A program made the translations under genes and the position numbers. The notes beneath the pieces are model-generated. The model saw only the letters and a program-made list of their open reading frames with translations, was not told where the DNA came from and searched no databases. Shown one piece after another: positions 47,301 through 61,300 of a DNA stretch of 64,000 bases (positions are counted from its first letter, which is position 1; each line of letters starts with the position of its first letter). The stretch is from positions 178,512-242,511 of the forward strand of contig VWZF01000445.1 of the NCBI GenBank assembly GCA_013396755.1, written 5' to 3'. Source of the DNA: Sclerurus mexicanus (Eukaryota; Chordata; Aves; Passeriformes; Furnariidae).

Positions 47301-48695
47301 CTATCTGTTTATGGGGATGGAAGAAGAGCTTGGCTGTGGGTACTCCCTGTGCACTGCTGAAGGTGAGCTCAAACACCCAGGCCCACACATCCAGATGGTC
47401 CATGGAGTGATTTGGCATGCAGGCTGCTCCAGTGGACCCTTCAGGGTGCCCACAGGACACCTCTGTCAGGGCTGTGCTCTGCTCCTCTGGTATTGTTGTG
47501 CTTCACTCATCCTTGCAGCTGCAGATTTCTTCAGATGTGTTTAACTTACATAGGTATGTAAATAAGTGGTCAAAGACATGTTAGAATCATGGCCAAGGAC
47601 ACTGTTTGAAGGTCCCAGCTGTGTCTGCCACCTCCTTTTCCTGCAGCCTTTGTCTTGGCACACAATGTACTTATTAGTTTGCAAGTGGGTATCTCATTCT
47701 CTTGTTCTTACGTAAGTCACGTTGCTCCTCCTGTCAAAGAAAGCAATTCATGTCCACAGCACTTGGACATACCAGGAACAATTAATGTCTGCTTTATGTC
47801 CTCTTTTATCAGGGAAGACAGAGCAAGGATAAATTTGGCCAGGGGTGAAACTCTGTTAAGTGTTGGGCTCCTCTTGTGCACAGTTATTGCAGCATTTAAA
47901 GAACAACACGTTACTGACATGGTTGCTAACAATAACAGGGCATTATTCATTGATGCACCCACATAGGGTATTGGCCAGCTCTGCCTAACAGCTGCCAAGT
48001 TACACTTGTGAATGCCAAAGAAAGTTTCTTTTATTTGCCTGCCTGGGTACAGATGTTGGACCTGAATTACCGCTCAGCATGAGGTCCCTCAATGTCTCCT
48101 GAAATATCTCCTGGTCATTTAATTCTGTCAGGTCACCCTCTGTACCTGACCTTTAGCTAGCACATCCCAACTTGCTTTTCCCAGAGGGGGCAATGTCCTG
48201 GGAGAGGCTCTTCTCTGGGTTTCCTCTTTTCTGTGTGCTTGGGTTCAACCCTTGGGGGGATGCAATGGCTGAAATAGAACACTGAGCTTTGGCAGAGCAG
48301 TTTTTGAACCCCAGTGGGGTCTGTGGTACATGCTGTGAGCACAGCAGCACTGGCACACCAGTTTCTTCCTCAGTTTCCTCACTAAAGCCAGGGATCTTTG
48401 GAGGTTTCTCAATGCCTGCAATCAGGCACAAATGCGTGCCCATTCAGTGAGTCATTTTGACCTTCAGTGACTAAGCCATCAAACCTGTGGGAGGGAAGGA
48501 AATTATAATAGTAATAACAGTTTGTGTTACCACTGGAGGATTTCAAAGTGCTTTCTCTGCAGTTTTCCTTATCAGGATTCCTCTGAGACATGGCAAACAC
48601 GCAACTGATATTTCATGGTCATTTTTCTCTGTTATCTTTATGAACAGCTCATTGCTTTCTGTTGCTGACCCCACAGTGCTTTCGAAATGCTTGCA
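41359..48695. other. non-coding, nothing convincing recognised
   Basis: There is no supported gene or named repeat. The 163-codon minus and 118-codon plus frames at 45.1-45.6 kb overlap each other in a GC-richer patch and have no domain. The same holds for the overlapping 132/88/100-codon frames at 47.1-47.5 kb. The stretch 44,680-44,930 has somewhat enhancer-like composition. Confidence 0.45.
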
Positions 48696-49060
48696 TAGAA
48701 CCTCAGAATAAGTCAGGTTGGAAGGGACCAGAGTGGGTCGTCTGATGCAACCTCCCTGCCCGAGCAGGGTCATTCCAGAGCACATGGCACGGGATTGTGT
48801 CCGAATGGGTCTTGAACATCTCCAGTGAGGGAGACTCCACAACCTCATGGGGCAATTTGTTCTGGTGTGTGGTCACCTGCACAGTGAAGTTCTTATTCAT
48901 GTTCAGGTGGAACTTCCTTTGCATCAGTTTCTGCCCTTTGCTTCTTGTCCTGTTGCTTGGCACCACTGAGAAGAGCCCGAGTCCATCCTCTTGACACTCT
49001 GCCTTCAGATACTTATAGGCATTGATGAGGTCTCCTCCTGGTTGTATTTTCTCCCAATTC
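48696..49060 (-). mobile_element. CR1 LINE, end of ORF2 and 3' region
   Basis: GTCAGGTTGGAAGGGACCAG marks the reverse complement of the CR1 3' region. The minus strand then encodes the ORF2 C-terminus, with RSKGQKLMQRKFHLNMNKNF and HEVVESPSLEMFKTHSD typical of CR1. The 88-codon open frame at 48,703-48,966 is this remnant, not a host gene. The terminal octamer array is reduced to one degenerate copy. Confidence 0.88.
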
Positions 49061-52000
49061 CTCCTTTCCCCTGGCCATAGTCAATCATCTTTTCCAGTTT
49101 GGAGAATAATACAGTGAGCTGCAATGCAGTGAAAGGAAAACTGGAGGCATAAAATACCCATCTGTTTTTTTAACACAACCTGCCAATTTTAAAAACATTG
49201 GCTGTTGCAATGACTGCAAATTAATCACCTGTCAGGGAAGGCATAGGAGCCAATTCTACCTATTTAAGCCCTTGGGACTGCTCAGGTACACCTTGAACAG
49301 AAAATGAGAGACAGTTCAAGGAGGCAGATGCTTCGATAGTTTTAGATTTTATTAATATTAATTTGAAGACTTCTTCTGTCAGTTTTTCTCTTGGCTCTTC
49401 AGCTGTTCTCCCCAGTGCCTTGTGTATAGTAAGAATGTATATAGGAGAGTCTAACTGAGAAGTTATACTAATCATAAATAGATTCTTGATTGAATTGGGA
49501 GACATAATGGACCAAACTATAGCTGCTTGGCTGAATGATTGGAATGTGTTTTTATTCTGTAAATGCAGAAAAATGGCAAAAGGACTGTTCTTCTGGGTAA
49601 AAGAAATACTTTTCTTGCTGTAGATTGAGTCGATAACCACTGTGCATTGTATCGAGATATGCCTGAAGGAGACTCGTCTGCTCAGTCCCTTTCCCTCTGC
49701 ATTTTAACAGCTAATTTTCCTTGCTTGTGTCTTCTATCAATTTTTGTGAAATTCACTCAAATTGTGGAATACATGTAAAACAACTTACATTTTGCTTGCT
49801 GGTTTTCAGGTGTCAGAAACTTAGTGTGAGGAACCCAGAATTAGTGCAGCTTGGTTGGAATCAACACCTGGTTACTCTTCCCTAACTCGTCCCCTGCCCC
49901 CAGTCCCTTATAAATCAAATTCACAACAATATAGGGAACAAATCAACTGTCCACAGTGAAGTGTTGTTTAAATAGTGACTCAGTCAGATTATAGTGTATT
50001 TATTTTAACATGAAGAAATAAATTTTACAGAAAGCACAGAAATAGTTTGACACCTGAATCCTGTCTCAGACATTGTAAATGTGAAGAAATCAAATAAAAT
50101 GTGTACAGGTGTACTTATATATATGCAAACACATTCTTTTGTATATAAGATATATAAATGTGTACTTTCTTTATAAAGCTATTACAGTTACAAAAAAATC
50201 CCTACTGCTGATAATTTCTATGTGCGTAGTATTTGTATGAATATCACAAAGTGTAAACTGTAGGTTTTGCTAAATGTAAGGTGTATTATCCCAGATGGCA
50301 GGGAGCAGTTCCTTCTCCTGAGGGACCATCTACATATAAATATCTATAAAATGGGTCTTGTCATTTTTATGGCTTTCATGTTGTTATAAAAAGCTGAAAG
50401 ATCACACAGATAATAAGGAGCTATAGATGGCTAATTGATGCATTCAGTTTTTTTCTCAGTAGCATTTCTTACATGATGTCAGACTTCCAGAAAATGTAAG
50501 GGATGTTTTATACTACTTCAGTAATACAGAGTAAAACTGGATGAATTAGCAATGACTGATCCTTTTGGGTCATCACTTTTATCTGCATTTTAATGAAACT
50601 CTACTCAAAATTTTTTTCTGGACCACCAGTGTGTCTGGTTTAAGAAGTTTTGAAAAATTTATTTAGTGCTCTTTCTGGACAATGATTTATAAGAATGACA
50701 GAACTGACTGTTAGAAGCTAGACTTCTGTTAAACCTAAATATTATTTTCTGTGTCATATTAGCATGTTAAGCATATTTCTATGCATTGTTTAGCATATAT
50801 ATGTTCCCTTCCTGGACTGTAGATCCTTTCCTCTTCATGGTCTCCACAAGTTTATTTTTAGTGTTTATTTTTCCTCTCTTTGACTGCCAGTCTGTCTATA
50901 TGTCTGTCTTTCAGCATATTAGTTCTGCTAACCTGTGCAACAAGGTACCTAAAATTCAATGCCATTTTACAGCTTGGTTTGATGAGACTCCTAGAGTTGC
51001 TGTTGCCTACCTGGAGAGTAACGTGGGGAGTATATGTGCCTTGTATTTGCCTATATATGTTTTAGTGCTTTCAGGCTTTGCACTCTCAGACATTTTATCC
51101 CTTTTGCTAACACACAGCAGATAATTCTATTACTGTTGCCTTTTGGTGCTGGGAATTAATCTCAAATTTTATTCTAGTTTTTGAGGGCAGGGCTCAGTGG
51201 GACACCCTAAGCTGTGCAGTTGCTGCAAAGATTTCATCCATATGTGTAGATAAAGATCAAGTTGCATCTAATCTAGTTGTGCCTTGTACTTTAGCTTGCT
51301 GCTTTGCAGGGGAGGATTTAGGAACTACAGGAAACGTGAAACAGAGCATAATCGAAGTCCACACCTGATTACTTTCAGCTAGACTGTCCAATTCATTTCT
51401 GACACACATTTTACCTGCCACCCCACTGGCTCACGTAGTTGAGCTCACTGCTTTCTGCCAATCTCATGCCCCTCACTACTGATACTCACATATTTCATGT
51501 CGGAGCAGAGGGCTACATTGGTCATTGCAGGAATGCAGAAAAAAAACTGTGGAAGATGAATTTGAGTGACTGATCTGCAGCAGCACAAATATACACTTGA
51601 CAAATACTGAGATATATAGGAACACCAGAAGAACCATTTAAAGCTAATCCTATGATCTGCCTTCTATCCTCATTTGATGAAACCTGAATTTTTCAGCTGT
51701 TAGCTGTCAGCTGATCAATCAGTTGGGTGTGTTGGCAGTAGAAACATCACTGCAGCAGGGGATTTGTAGCAAATTGATAGTGTTGAAATCTTCCTATGGC
51801 AATGACGGTGTATCTATATCTCTATATATCACTGGATTACCAAAGATGAAATGTAATAAAACAAGAGTGTCTAATACATATTAGTTGGCTTGTTCATTGC
51901 TTTCTTTCTAAAATATCCCAGCTACTTGGAAAATACGTAAAACTTTCTCAATAGCATCACATAGAGTTAAAATTTAAAAACAGCTGAAAGAAGATCTCTC

Positions 52001-55000
52001 TTCCCCTTAAAACTATGGACAAAGATACTGACTCTATTGTGTGACTCTGCAAAGTAATTAAACTAAGTTTATGTAAGTGTTCTCTTTTATGGAGAAATCT
52101 TACCTGTGCTGGAAATAATAGCAAAGTATTCATTAACTTTAGTGGAAACAGGAATTTCCTCTTATGGAGATGTTATTGGAAATGATATAAATTGAGTTGG
52201 TCGTATATAGTGCTGAATGGTCTGTAAAAACAGACAGATACATACCTGTGCATAAACAGTAAAAGTAATTAGTGTCACAAAGAAAATATTGTTTGATTGC
52301 ATTAGAAGATATACATTCAATAAGAGGGTCCTTAAAACACCAATAAATTCTTTAGAATAGACAGTCCCCAATGCTGCAGAACCCATGCAGTCTACAAGAT
52401 TTTAATGTAGCTCTGTGGACCTCCCTTTCCATTGCTTGACTTTTTCCTTCGAGTCCTGATTTACTTCCTCTGTTGTAGACTACATTCTTCTTTTGTCTGG
52501 AAGGAGAAAATCAGTTTTGCTGACTTCACTTAAACCCTTGCCATTGGATGTTTCCACCCCTAAAAAAAAGTACTGCGATTTACAGACCATAAAAATGAAC
52601 ATATATTCACTCAGCAATTTTCCATAATAGTTTCAGAGATAACAATAATATAATTTCAGCTGAACAGAGAGAGATTTCCTGAATCACTACACACAGAGAA
52701 TATGATTTCCAGCACTGCATTGCTGATAGTGCTGATAGCAAGTAATAAAAATATTCAAGTGGTTGACTGAGGTATGGGTTGTGTGATGGAAAGCTGATCT
52801 TGATGACGTAAGAAAGGCATGTCAGGACAAAATTTCTCAAATAAAGGAAGGCGGCACATGACTATGATATATAAGTGAAAATACACATGATATACATGGT
52901 AAAAGGATCCAGTTGTCATATTCTAGACCATGACTCTTAAATGCCTGGAAGGGTTCTCCTGTGAAGGTGCAATTCATCCAGCTCATTGCTGAGTGCCACA
53001 TTTCTGTCAGATGGATTTACATGACTCCATCACCTCGGAGCGCAGCTCAGGATATGATGCTTTGATTTCTGACTGCACGATGCTGTGTAATAATGTGAGA
53101 ATAGTTCACACATTTATCATGACTTAGTCCAGCATCTGTAGCTGCACAACACTCCCCACTTTTGGAGTTAGAGTTTAGTGGCTTCATGAACAGATCCATA
53201 TGACCTATAGTAATATTTAAGGCACAGTAATTCTTTCCCATAGCATGTATCTTCAGCAAGGCCCAAGTAAAAATCACTCCTCTTGCTACTTTGCTTTATC
53301 AAATGAATCATGCACTCTCTTTATTATTTACCTCGCAGTTATTCAGGTCTTTTTGCTGCACGTTTTAGTTCACAGTTTCATCGTGACTGGCAAAATGGGA
53401 TCTTTCACCCAAAGAAAGTACATCAGTGGCAAATAATCAACAAAATTCATACTTTTTGATATGAGTTACACTAGTGTTCCCATGCCCAAGCTTTCTTCTG
53501 TCTTTGGAGTCTATACCAAGGAACTAAACTGTTTTTTTTAAAAAAAGTTATTTCAAGTGTTCCTCTCTCTTAAAAGAAGGATTGCAATGCCTACCATGGT
53601 CCCAGTTTGACAAGCTGATGTCTTGCAATTCTTTTTTGAAGCTCTGTCACTGTATAGACAAAAAGATCCCATTCTTTTTGGTCTTTTGAGAAATACAACT
53701 GTTGCTGTAGCCTGTTGCAAAATTAATTTTATAAATTTGTTTCCTGTTCAAAGGCTGGGTGCTTAAGACAGCAGGGGATGTAATTAAAAACCCTTTAAAA
53801 AATTCATGGATATAATAAAATTAACCAAGCCATTGCAGAAGCATGGTTTGTGTAATTGAGAAATAACGAAGTGATGCTTGTAGAGGTCCATGTCTGGCAT
53901 CTGCTCTGAATTGCAATAGAGAATTTGCAAAGTTTAGAAAGACACAGAAATAGGAAGATCCCTGGCAGACAAAAGACATTAAGTCCATTGGATGATTTAG
54001 CCAAAGTGCATTATGACTTGAAGGGGAGAGTGAAGAGAATGTTTCACTCAGCATGAAGGAATATAAAACTCACCCACACCCTTTCTTCTGAAAACAATAG
54101 CTCAATAGCTTAAAATGCTTGGCAAGTTAAGCCATGCAGGCTGTAGGAGGTACAGAGATTATGTAATTCTTCAGCTATCTCGCATTTTCATTAAAATGGG
54201 TCAGCACAGCTTGTATACAGAGTCTACTACAGGCCATATTTTCACTTTTATCTATAATTACATTGCCCTGCTATGCTCGACACTGTTCTCCCATTGTTTT
54301 TTATAGACTTGGCTTCCCTTAAGAGAAAAGATTGGAAGAGGTTTAATGCTTCCAGAGCATGATTGTCAAGGTGGCTGAAAATAATGCTAAAGAGAGTCAG
54401 ATATGAAATGGAAACTTCTCATGAAGAACTGGATCCTGGATGTATCCAAAGGAACTGCAGGCTGAGTAGGGTGGGCTTTGAGAAAGATTGAATCAGTGTA
54501 GGGTGGGAAGTGCTGAGGAGTTGGTACAGCCACCTGCTTGTTTTACATGGACCAGGAGAGCACAGATCATGGGGCTTGCATTTTGCTGAGTTTGTGTTTT
54601 CTCCGGATATGTAATTTTCTGTTCTTTTCAAAGTCAACTTCAAACAGAAGTGGAAACTACCTTTAAGCCATATTGCCCCCTGCATTTATATTCTAGTATT
54701 GCTCTGAACACAGAGATGAACTAAAACAGAATCAGGCTCATATTTTTTCTCTCGGTATTGCCCTTGCTCTTTTATATGTCTCAAATATCAGTTCACCTGT
54801 GACCCACTTAGGCAGAGGAGTTTTCCTAGGTTTAAGATCTGATAGCTTCTTAGTAATGAGAGCTGACTGTTTTCCAAACCTCTTGTGCAGCATTTCTTTA
54901 CATTGTATAAAGAGTTCCTTCATGAAATTGTTTTCCTGTATTCTTTAAAGTCCTTTTAAAGTGTATCCACATGGCAGTTACTCCATTGTCCACCTCCTCC

Positions 55001-58000
55001 TGATTTTTTAAGAGGACTGGCTGCATACGACAGTTATCCTCCAGAGATTTCAACCAACTTCTCTGCTACTTACTGACCTTCATCTTTGGTACAGCCATGA
55101 AATAATTTTCAAAGGAAATATATTCTTGGAGAGTTTAATTTGTTGTGATTATGCCTGTTCTTTCAGAAATGACCAGCGGATATATTTGCTGAAGCAGACC
55201 TGTGCAATCCCACATTCATGGAGAGCAGAACAATATGTTATAGCTTTAGCCACAAAGTGCAATCTAAAAATAATTCTACTTTGCTCCAGAGATGTGTATG
55301 CATTGATTATTTTTCTCCTTTAGAAGTGATTTAAGCTATTAAAAAGTAGGATGAGTTCAAGAAAGGGAAATATGATTAGATCAGATACGTTTTATCTTTA
55401 TGAGCTTCCAGCTTTCTTGTAAGAATTGTTAGTTTTAACTTTGAAATGAATCACTTATCACTTGCATACCTAAATAAGGCTTTATTTTTGGCAAACAACT
55501 AATGCTGAAGTTTTAACATGGAGGAGTGGAAATGATAAACATGACTGTCAGGTAGCTTTAGTTAATTTTATTCAAGATGGAGCTGTGTTTAATGCTTAAT
55601 GTTTAGTGTTTGTTTATTTTCTTTATCCTTGGTGTTGAAAGTAAAACACCTTTCACTCCGTTGCTACAGTCTACAGCCAAAAAATGATTATCTAATAAAA
55701 TATCTTTAGAAGATGAAGGTTAGATCCATATTTGGTGCATCACATGAACCCACAAGGAAACAAAAAGAAGTGGACAGGCTGTTCCTGAGCCGCTGGATTT
55801 CGCTGAAGACCAGCATGTTCCCAGTAATGCATCAGGCTTCAGTGATGCTCAGGGGTGGAGCAGGGGATTGAGGGATCTGCTCTCCAGGGCTCCATCTCAC
55901 TTGCCAGTCAGTGTCTGAGATGCCCCAGCTGCGTTCCCCTCTGCCCAACCTCTGCCTTTCTGCAGCGTCTCTTCTGCAAGATGTTTTTTCCACAAAGGAC
56001 AGCCATTTACACCCTGTTAAACTCCTCTCTGATCCACCTTCAATAAAGCTTCTTAAATATCTTTGCCCTTGCCTCTTTGCAATATGCAAGCAATTTAAGG
56101 TTTTTAAATGCTGGCCCACAATTTAAATCTTTACTGTCTCTTAAATTCACTTGAAGCCAGTCCTAACTTGGTTGATGAAGTTGCCAAAGGTGGACAATAG
56201 TTTTTGGCAGCTGCCTAGAAAGCATCTAAAATATCTGATATGGGAGGTTTTTTGAAAATGACCGAATTCCCAAATCAGTTGAAAGTTCATCAGCACTTGT
56301 AAGTAGGATGCAACAAAAAGTTTACGTATAAATTGCCAGGCTTTCTGCATTAGGACTTTAAAATATTCTATGTGCTTGAAGATTTCTCCACAATCACCAA
56401 AATTGTAAGCATGATTATACTATATTTAGGGATTGTGAAATAATTCTGAAATAATTCATCATGAGGGATAAGAGGGTGGTAACAAGCCAGGGAATGCACA
56501 TGGACTTTTCTCACCAGCAGTGATTCATGTTTGGGATAGACCCAGAGGCTATGTCTAAGTAGGAGACATGACATACTTATGGGTCAAGAAAAGTACTGCA
56601 ACCATCTCCAGAGGAGATACAAATTGCTGACAGTGCTCCCACCCTTTTCCTGCTTCCACAGAAAATGGAGTGGATGAAACACATTTAGTTCCTCAGTTTG
56701 TGCAGTCCAGTGGTTGAGTGCAGAGTGTGAATGAAACAGTACCATTCCCACAGATGTCTATAACTCTTGTAATTTCATCTAACTGCTGAGTTATAGTCAG
56801 GGGTTTAACAAAAATATGTCTGATTTATTGTAGTGGCTGGAAATCAATGGAAGATGATCAGCAGCAAAAATGTCAATTCATATGGGCATGGCATAGAAGG
56901 AAACTTTCACTAGTTGTCATGAAAACCTAGTTTTCCCTCCTGAAGAACACCCGAGGTATTTGATCAGGATGTTTCTGTATCAGTTGCAGTATTACTCAGA
57001 AAACAGAATTTAAGTGGAGAAAAAAATCACTGGTTGTCACGATTGTTTCTTGAATAGGAAGTTATCTTGAAGGAGACTGGCAACGACAGTTATGAACTCA
57101 GCTGCTGTGTTAGGGCTGCTTTGTGAGGAACATTATAAACTCAAATTGTGACTAAACTCATTCTTTACAGATGAATGAGCTTGTATTATCATAAAGTACT
57201 GATAAAGCTGGAAACTACAATGAATGCTCACAACAAAACCATATTAGACATGGATATTTTCTTCTATAGTGAAGAGGAAGGAACTGGTTTTTTTTGATTT
57301 TTATCCTGTTGTCTGGGATGGGGATTCTGAATTTCTCTATGTTTAAGGAAAGACTTTAATAGATTAAGAGGTATAGTATACAATTGACAAACTGTACTTG
57401 CTTACACCCCACACATGGACATGCTTTAGGGAATTTTCTTCTTTCTATTAAAACCAAGTTCTGCATGTAGGACAAATTTAAGGGGCTATTTAGCAAACTG
57501 AAGGATTTCTGTGGGTTTATATTCCTGATCTTAGCTCTAATTGCTGATGGAATTTCCTGTGTGCATTTCTCCAGAAGTCAAATGCTCACTTTTGCTCTGT
57601 TCTTGCTTGTGATGTCACATTTTCAATGAAATAATGAGTAAATGAAAAACACCCACATTTCCAAGGAGATCAGCCAACATTTCATACCAAGTAAAACTAG
57701 AAGATATTTATTATTCTTTCTCAGTTTCATCCTGATAAGTTTCCTTGTGTTTCATGAAGTATTTTTCAGAAGAGTGAGGATGCAGGTGCCCATTGTCTCA
57801 CCAGTGTGGTGCCCCAAAAGATGGGGCTGTATGGGGAGGACTGAGTTCACCCCCATCTCCCATGTCCCTTTGGTTTTCTGCTTGCCATTAAGCTCAGAGT
57901 TCAAGTGCTGGTGATGGTGCACTTATTTTTCCTGCTGAGTGAACATGAGATGACCTAAAAAAAGGCAATCTTTCAGCATAATGACATTATCAGGCAGGAT

Positions 58001-58079
58001 GATTTACTACTGGGGAAAGAGCCCATTGCAGCTTTTCTGATCATGTTTCAAGGTTTTGCCTCTTTTCTCTCCAAACCTC
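49061..58079. other. non-coding, nothing convincing recognised
   Basis: Nine kilobases of AT-rich DNA with scattered ORFs of up to 126 codons (minus, 49,260-49,640) and no domain, splice chain or named repeat. A possible conserved patch at 53,000-53,240 is mentioned under findings. Confidence 0.45.
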
Positions 58080-58330
58080 CCAGTAACAATGATGTAATAT
58101 ATTAAATTAAGTGGTAACAATGTATGAAGCTGTGGTTATCATTAAATATTTACGCTCCTGGAGTGTTGTAAACACACAGTGGAGCCCTAATTAACCATAG
58201 GTAGTCTACAATTATCCCATGGTAATTACCGTAATTGGAATTGCTCATTATGGGGAATAGAATAGAATTTGTTTTGTGTTTGGTACTGGAAAACAGAGTT
58301 GGCAATTAACTAAAAACACCAGCCGTTTCA
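58080..58330. promoter_or_regulatory. candidate conserved non-coding element (enhancer-like)
   Basis: Dense overlapping homeobox-type words (TAATTACCGTAATTGGAATT, CCCTAATTAACC), two AACAATG SOX-like words and TTATC GATA-like words occur within 250 bases. No microsatellite or repeat accounts for the AT-richness. The composition is what deeply conserved vertebrate enhancers look like. No alignment was possible. Confidence 0.38.
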
Positions 58331-61300
58331 TCTGACTTAAAAAAAATTAAATTGCCCTCTTAGAACCTGTCACTGTTCCCACAATCAGAGCAGTTTTACA
58401 AACAAAACCAATACTCAGATCCGGTTTCCAAAGCATACATACTTTCATAACCTTGTCTCTTTGTCAGCATTGATTGAAAACTGTGATGCACAGAGGTCCA
58501 TAAAAAAGCTAGAAGGGCTATCCAAAGTGCTCGGAGACACACAAATCATTTGCTCTGTGAAGCTATTAGAGGAGTTGTGGGAGAAGAGAGAGAAAGCACA
58601 CTCTTCCTTTTGCTATGGGAATTATTCAGCAGTGGAGATGGACTCTTTGCCTTCTTAAAGCACAAGTAATATTTCTGATTAGTCCTCTCCTCCCCTGGCC
58701 CCTGGGAAACCTTACAAGTGTAAGACAAGGAGATGCCAGGCAATTTGCAAGGGAGTAACCCCAATCTGGTGGAGTTGTCACAGGCCTAGGGCACTTGGCA
58801 GTCACCCCAAATGTTCATTCCCAGGCTCCTGCTAGCAAGGGTGTGCAACACCCGCGTGCAGGACGCTGCAGGTGTATGCAAATGCTGGAAGCAGCCGGGC
58901 ATGTCTTCATCAGGCAAATAAAACTAGTGCCTCTCCTCCATCAGGAATGGCAGAAGGAGCACAGGGAAGGAAGGGGTCACCTGCTTTTGGATCCCATCCT
59001 GAATCAAAGAAGACACGGTATCCTTGGACTAGACTGATCCCTGCTGGCCAAGGCTGCAGCCAGGCACGCAGCTCTGCTGCTGCTCAGCTGAGTAATGGTG
59101 ATGTTGTCCCCAGATGCTTATCTCCACCTCTCTTGCCCACCAGACAGCCTTGATCCCTTACACTCACCTTACCTGGGACTGCTACTGGCAGAAGAGGATC
59201 TGTAATTGCAGCCTGAGGACTGAGGACAGAATACTGCCCCTGTGAGGAATCTCCTCTTTCTAATTTTATTTTCCTATCTGCTCATAAATGTCATGAAAAA
59301 TTAAATAAAAAAGAAGCGTGGGGTGTTACAAAGTTCTGTCATAGAAATATGTCTTCTAAGTCATAAATTAATGATTTGTTTTCTCCATCTGGTTTGCCTG
59401 ATACAAACAGGAACAGTCTGCTTTTGCTGATAGTGGAAATGTCTCTGCTGAAAGGATCTTGTGGAAATAGGAATACACAAGAAGAAAACGTTCAAGTGGC
59501 CTGTAGAAGCCCGCACACTGCTGCAAACAGAGGGAGAGTTCACAAAAGGAAATATGACTTGAAGAATTGCTCCTTATCCTGTGCTGTGTCCTCAGCTGGC
59601 GGGTACGTAGTATCTGCTTTCCAGAATGAATGAAAACCCACTTTTATTTTTTATGAATGAGGTTAACTGAAAAGTGAGAAAAGGAAGATGCTGAAGATGT
59701 GCCTGACCAGTATTTCTATAGCACTTCCGAAAGGTAATATAACCTTATGCTTTGGAGGCAGTGAACAATGTGAACAGTGAACAATTTTTTTTATTAATTG
59801 AGGAAAATAAATCTATCTAAATCACTTTTCTCTGTTTTTCAAATATCTTGAAGTTGGATGCTAGCAAAAGTTTGTGGCTAGATGTTAGCTATTTGCCTGT
59901 GGCTATGCCCGGGGCAAGGAGGTGGGGCTACTGCTCAGGGAGGTTGTTGGTGAGGCTTTCAACATCTGCATAGTGACTTTCAGAAGACCTTAGGAGCAGC
60001 AGGAGTGGAAATATGTTGGTCTCATTAGGAGAATTAGCCTTGAGTCTTACCATGATTTTTGCTCCTCCTCCAGCCTCTAACCAGGGTATCTTTGGGATTT
60101 CAGTTTTCGGGGCTGAGGCAAGGCGAGATGTAACAGAGAGAGATGAGATTGTAGATAACAGTCTTTTTGCTATTTAGGCTCTCAGGAGGAAGATAGCTGA
60201 GGCAACACCTAACTGGAGAAAGAGCAAGAAAAGGCAAATCTCTGTGCAAAGATCATTTATGGTGTACATTGAAAAATGATGGCTGCCCTTCACAGGAGTA
60301 TTATAAAAATTGTATCAAAAAAGAATGCACATGCATGTCAAATTTCCTTTTAATTTTTCTCCCTTGGCTCATCCATCTGTTCCTACCTTTCATATTTCCT
60401 CTTGTATAAAGCAGCTTCATTTCAGCAGTCTTTTCTCTGTCAAACTCTTCTTTTACTCTGAAGCATCTCCCAAGCAGATCTCAACACAGTGTGATTGGCA
60501 CACAGCATTCTGCTCAGGCTCCCCAAGGGATGAAGACCCTGGCCAGGGAGCTTTGTTATCAAGGAAAGCTGCAAAGTAATCACTCAAATCAATCCCCTCC
60601 TGTTGTGTTGTCCAAGATGTTTAGGTTTTTACGAAGGATCCAGTTCACTTAGTGTCTATTTTTAGGTTTGTGCTAGCAGCCCCTAAGAATTAACATTAAA
60701 GATGGAGAAAGGACATCTATCAAGTTGAAGGTCTGCACAGACAAAATGGATTCTGGCTTTAAATGGAGTTTACTGGCCAGTACTCCCATAGGGACTGCAG
60801 TCATGGGTTTTTTGAGTGGCTCAGATTATCACAAGAACCTAAATACCTTCACTTAATACTTTTTCTATTTGCTTGTTTTTGAAATATCCCATTTTTTTTA
60901 TCTTGAGCGAGCATCAGTTGCATTTTATGAACTTGTTCCCCCTCCAATGTTGAATCTTGTATAATGAATATAATGGCAGTGAGGGAGAACCAAGCACAAT
61001 CTCTAGAAGACTTCCTGCCAACCTCTGACACTAGAAGGAGGTTTATGTAAAGTGTCTAGGTGAATGTAGCCTCCTTCAGGATTACAGAGGGCATTGCCAT
61101 CCAGAAACTTTGGCACCAGTTGTCTGCAAGCTAACTCTGATTCTAGAAGGGATCTGGCCTTTGCAGCATGACCCTGCTTTGGTTCACTACCCTTCCTAAG
61201 CAGCAGCAGGTTTTATTTGTATTGAATGTCTCTTTGCTCACTTGGCAATACCCTTCTCCATCATTCTGTGTTAAGGGCATCTTTATGCGATACTGTATCG

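Noticed and set aside
48703..48966. 88-codon minus-strand ORF considered as a host gene
   Set aside because: The translation is the CR1 ORF2 C-terminus.
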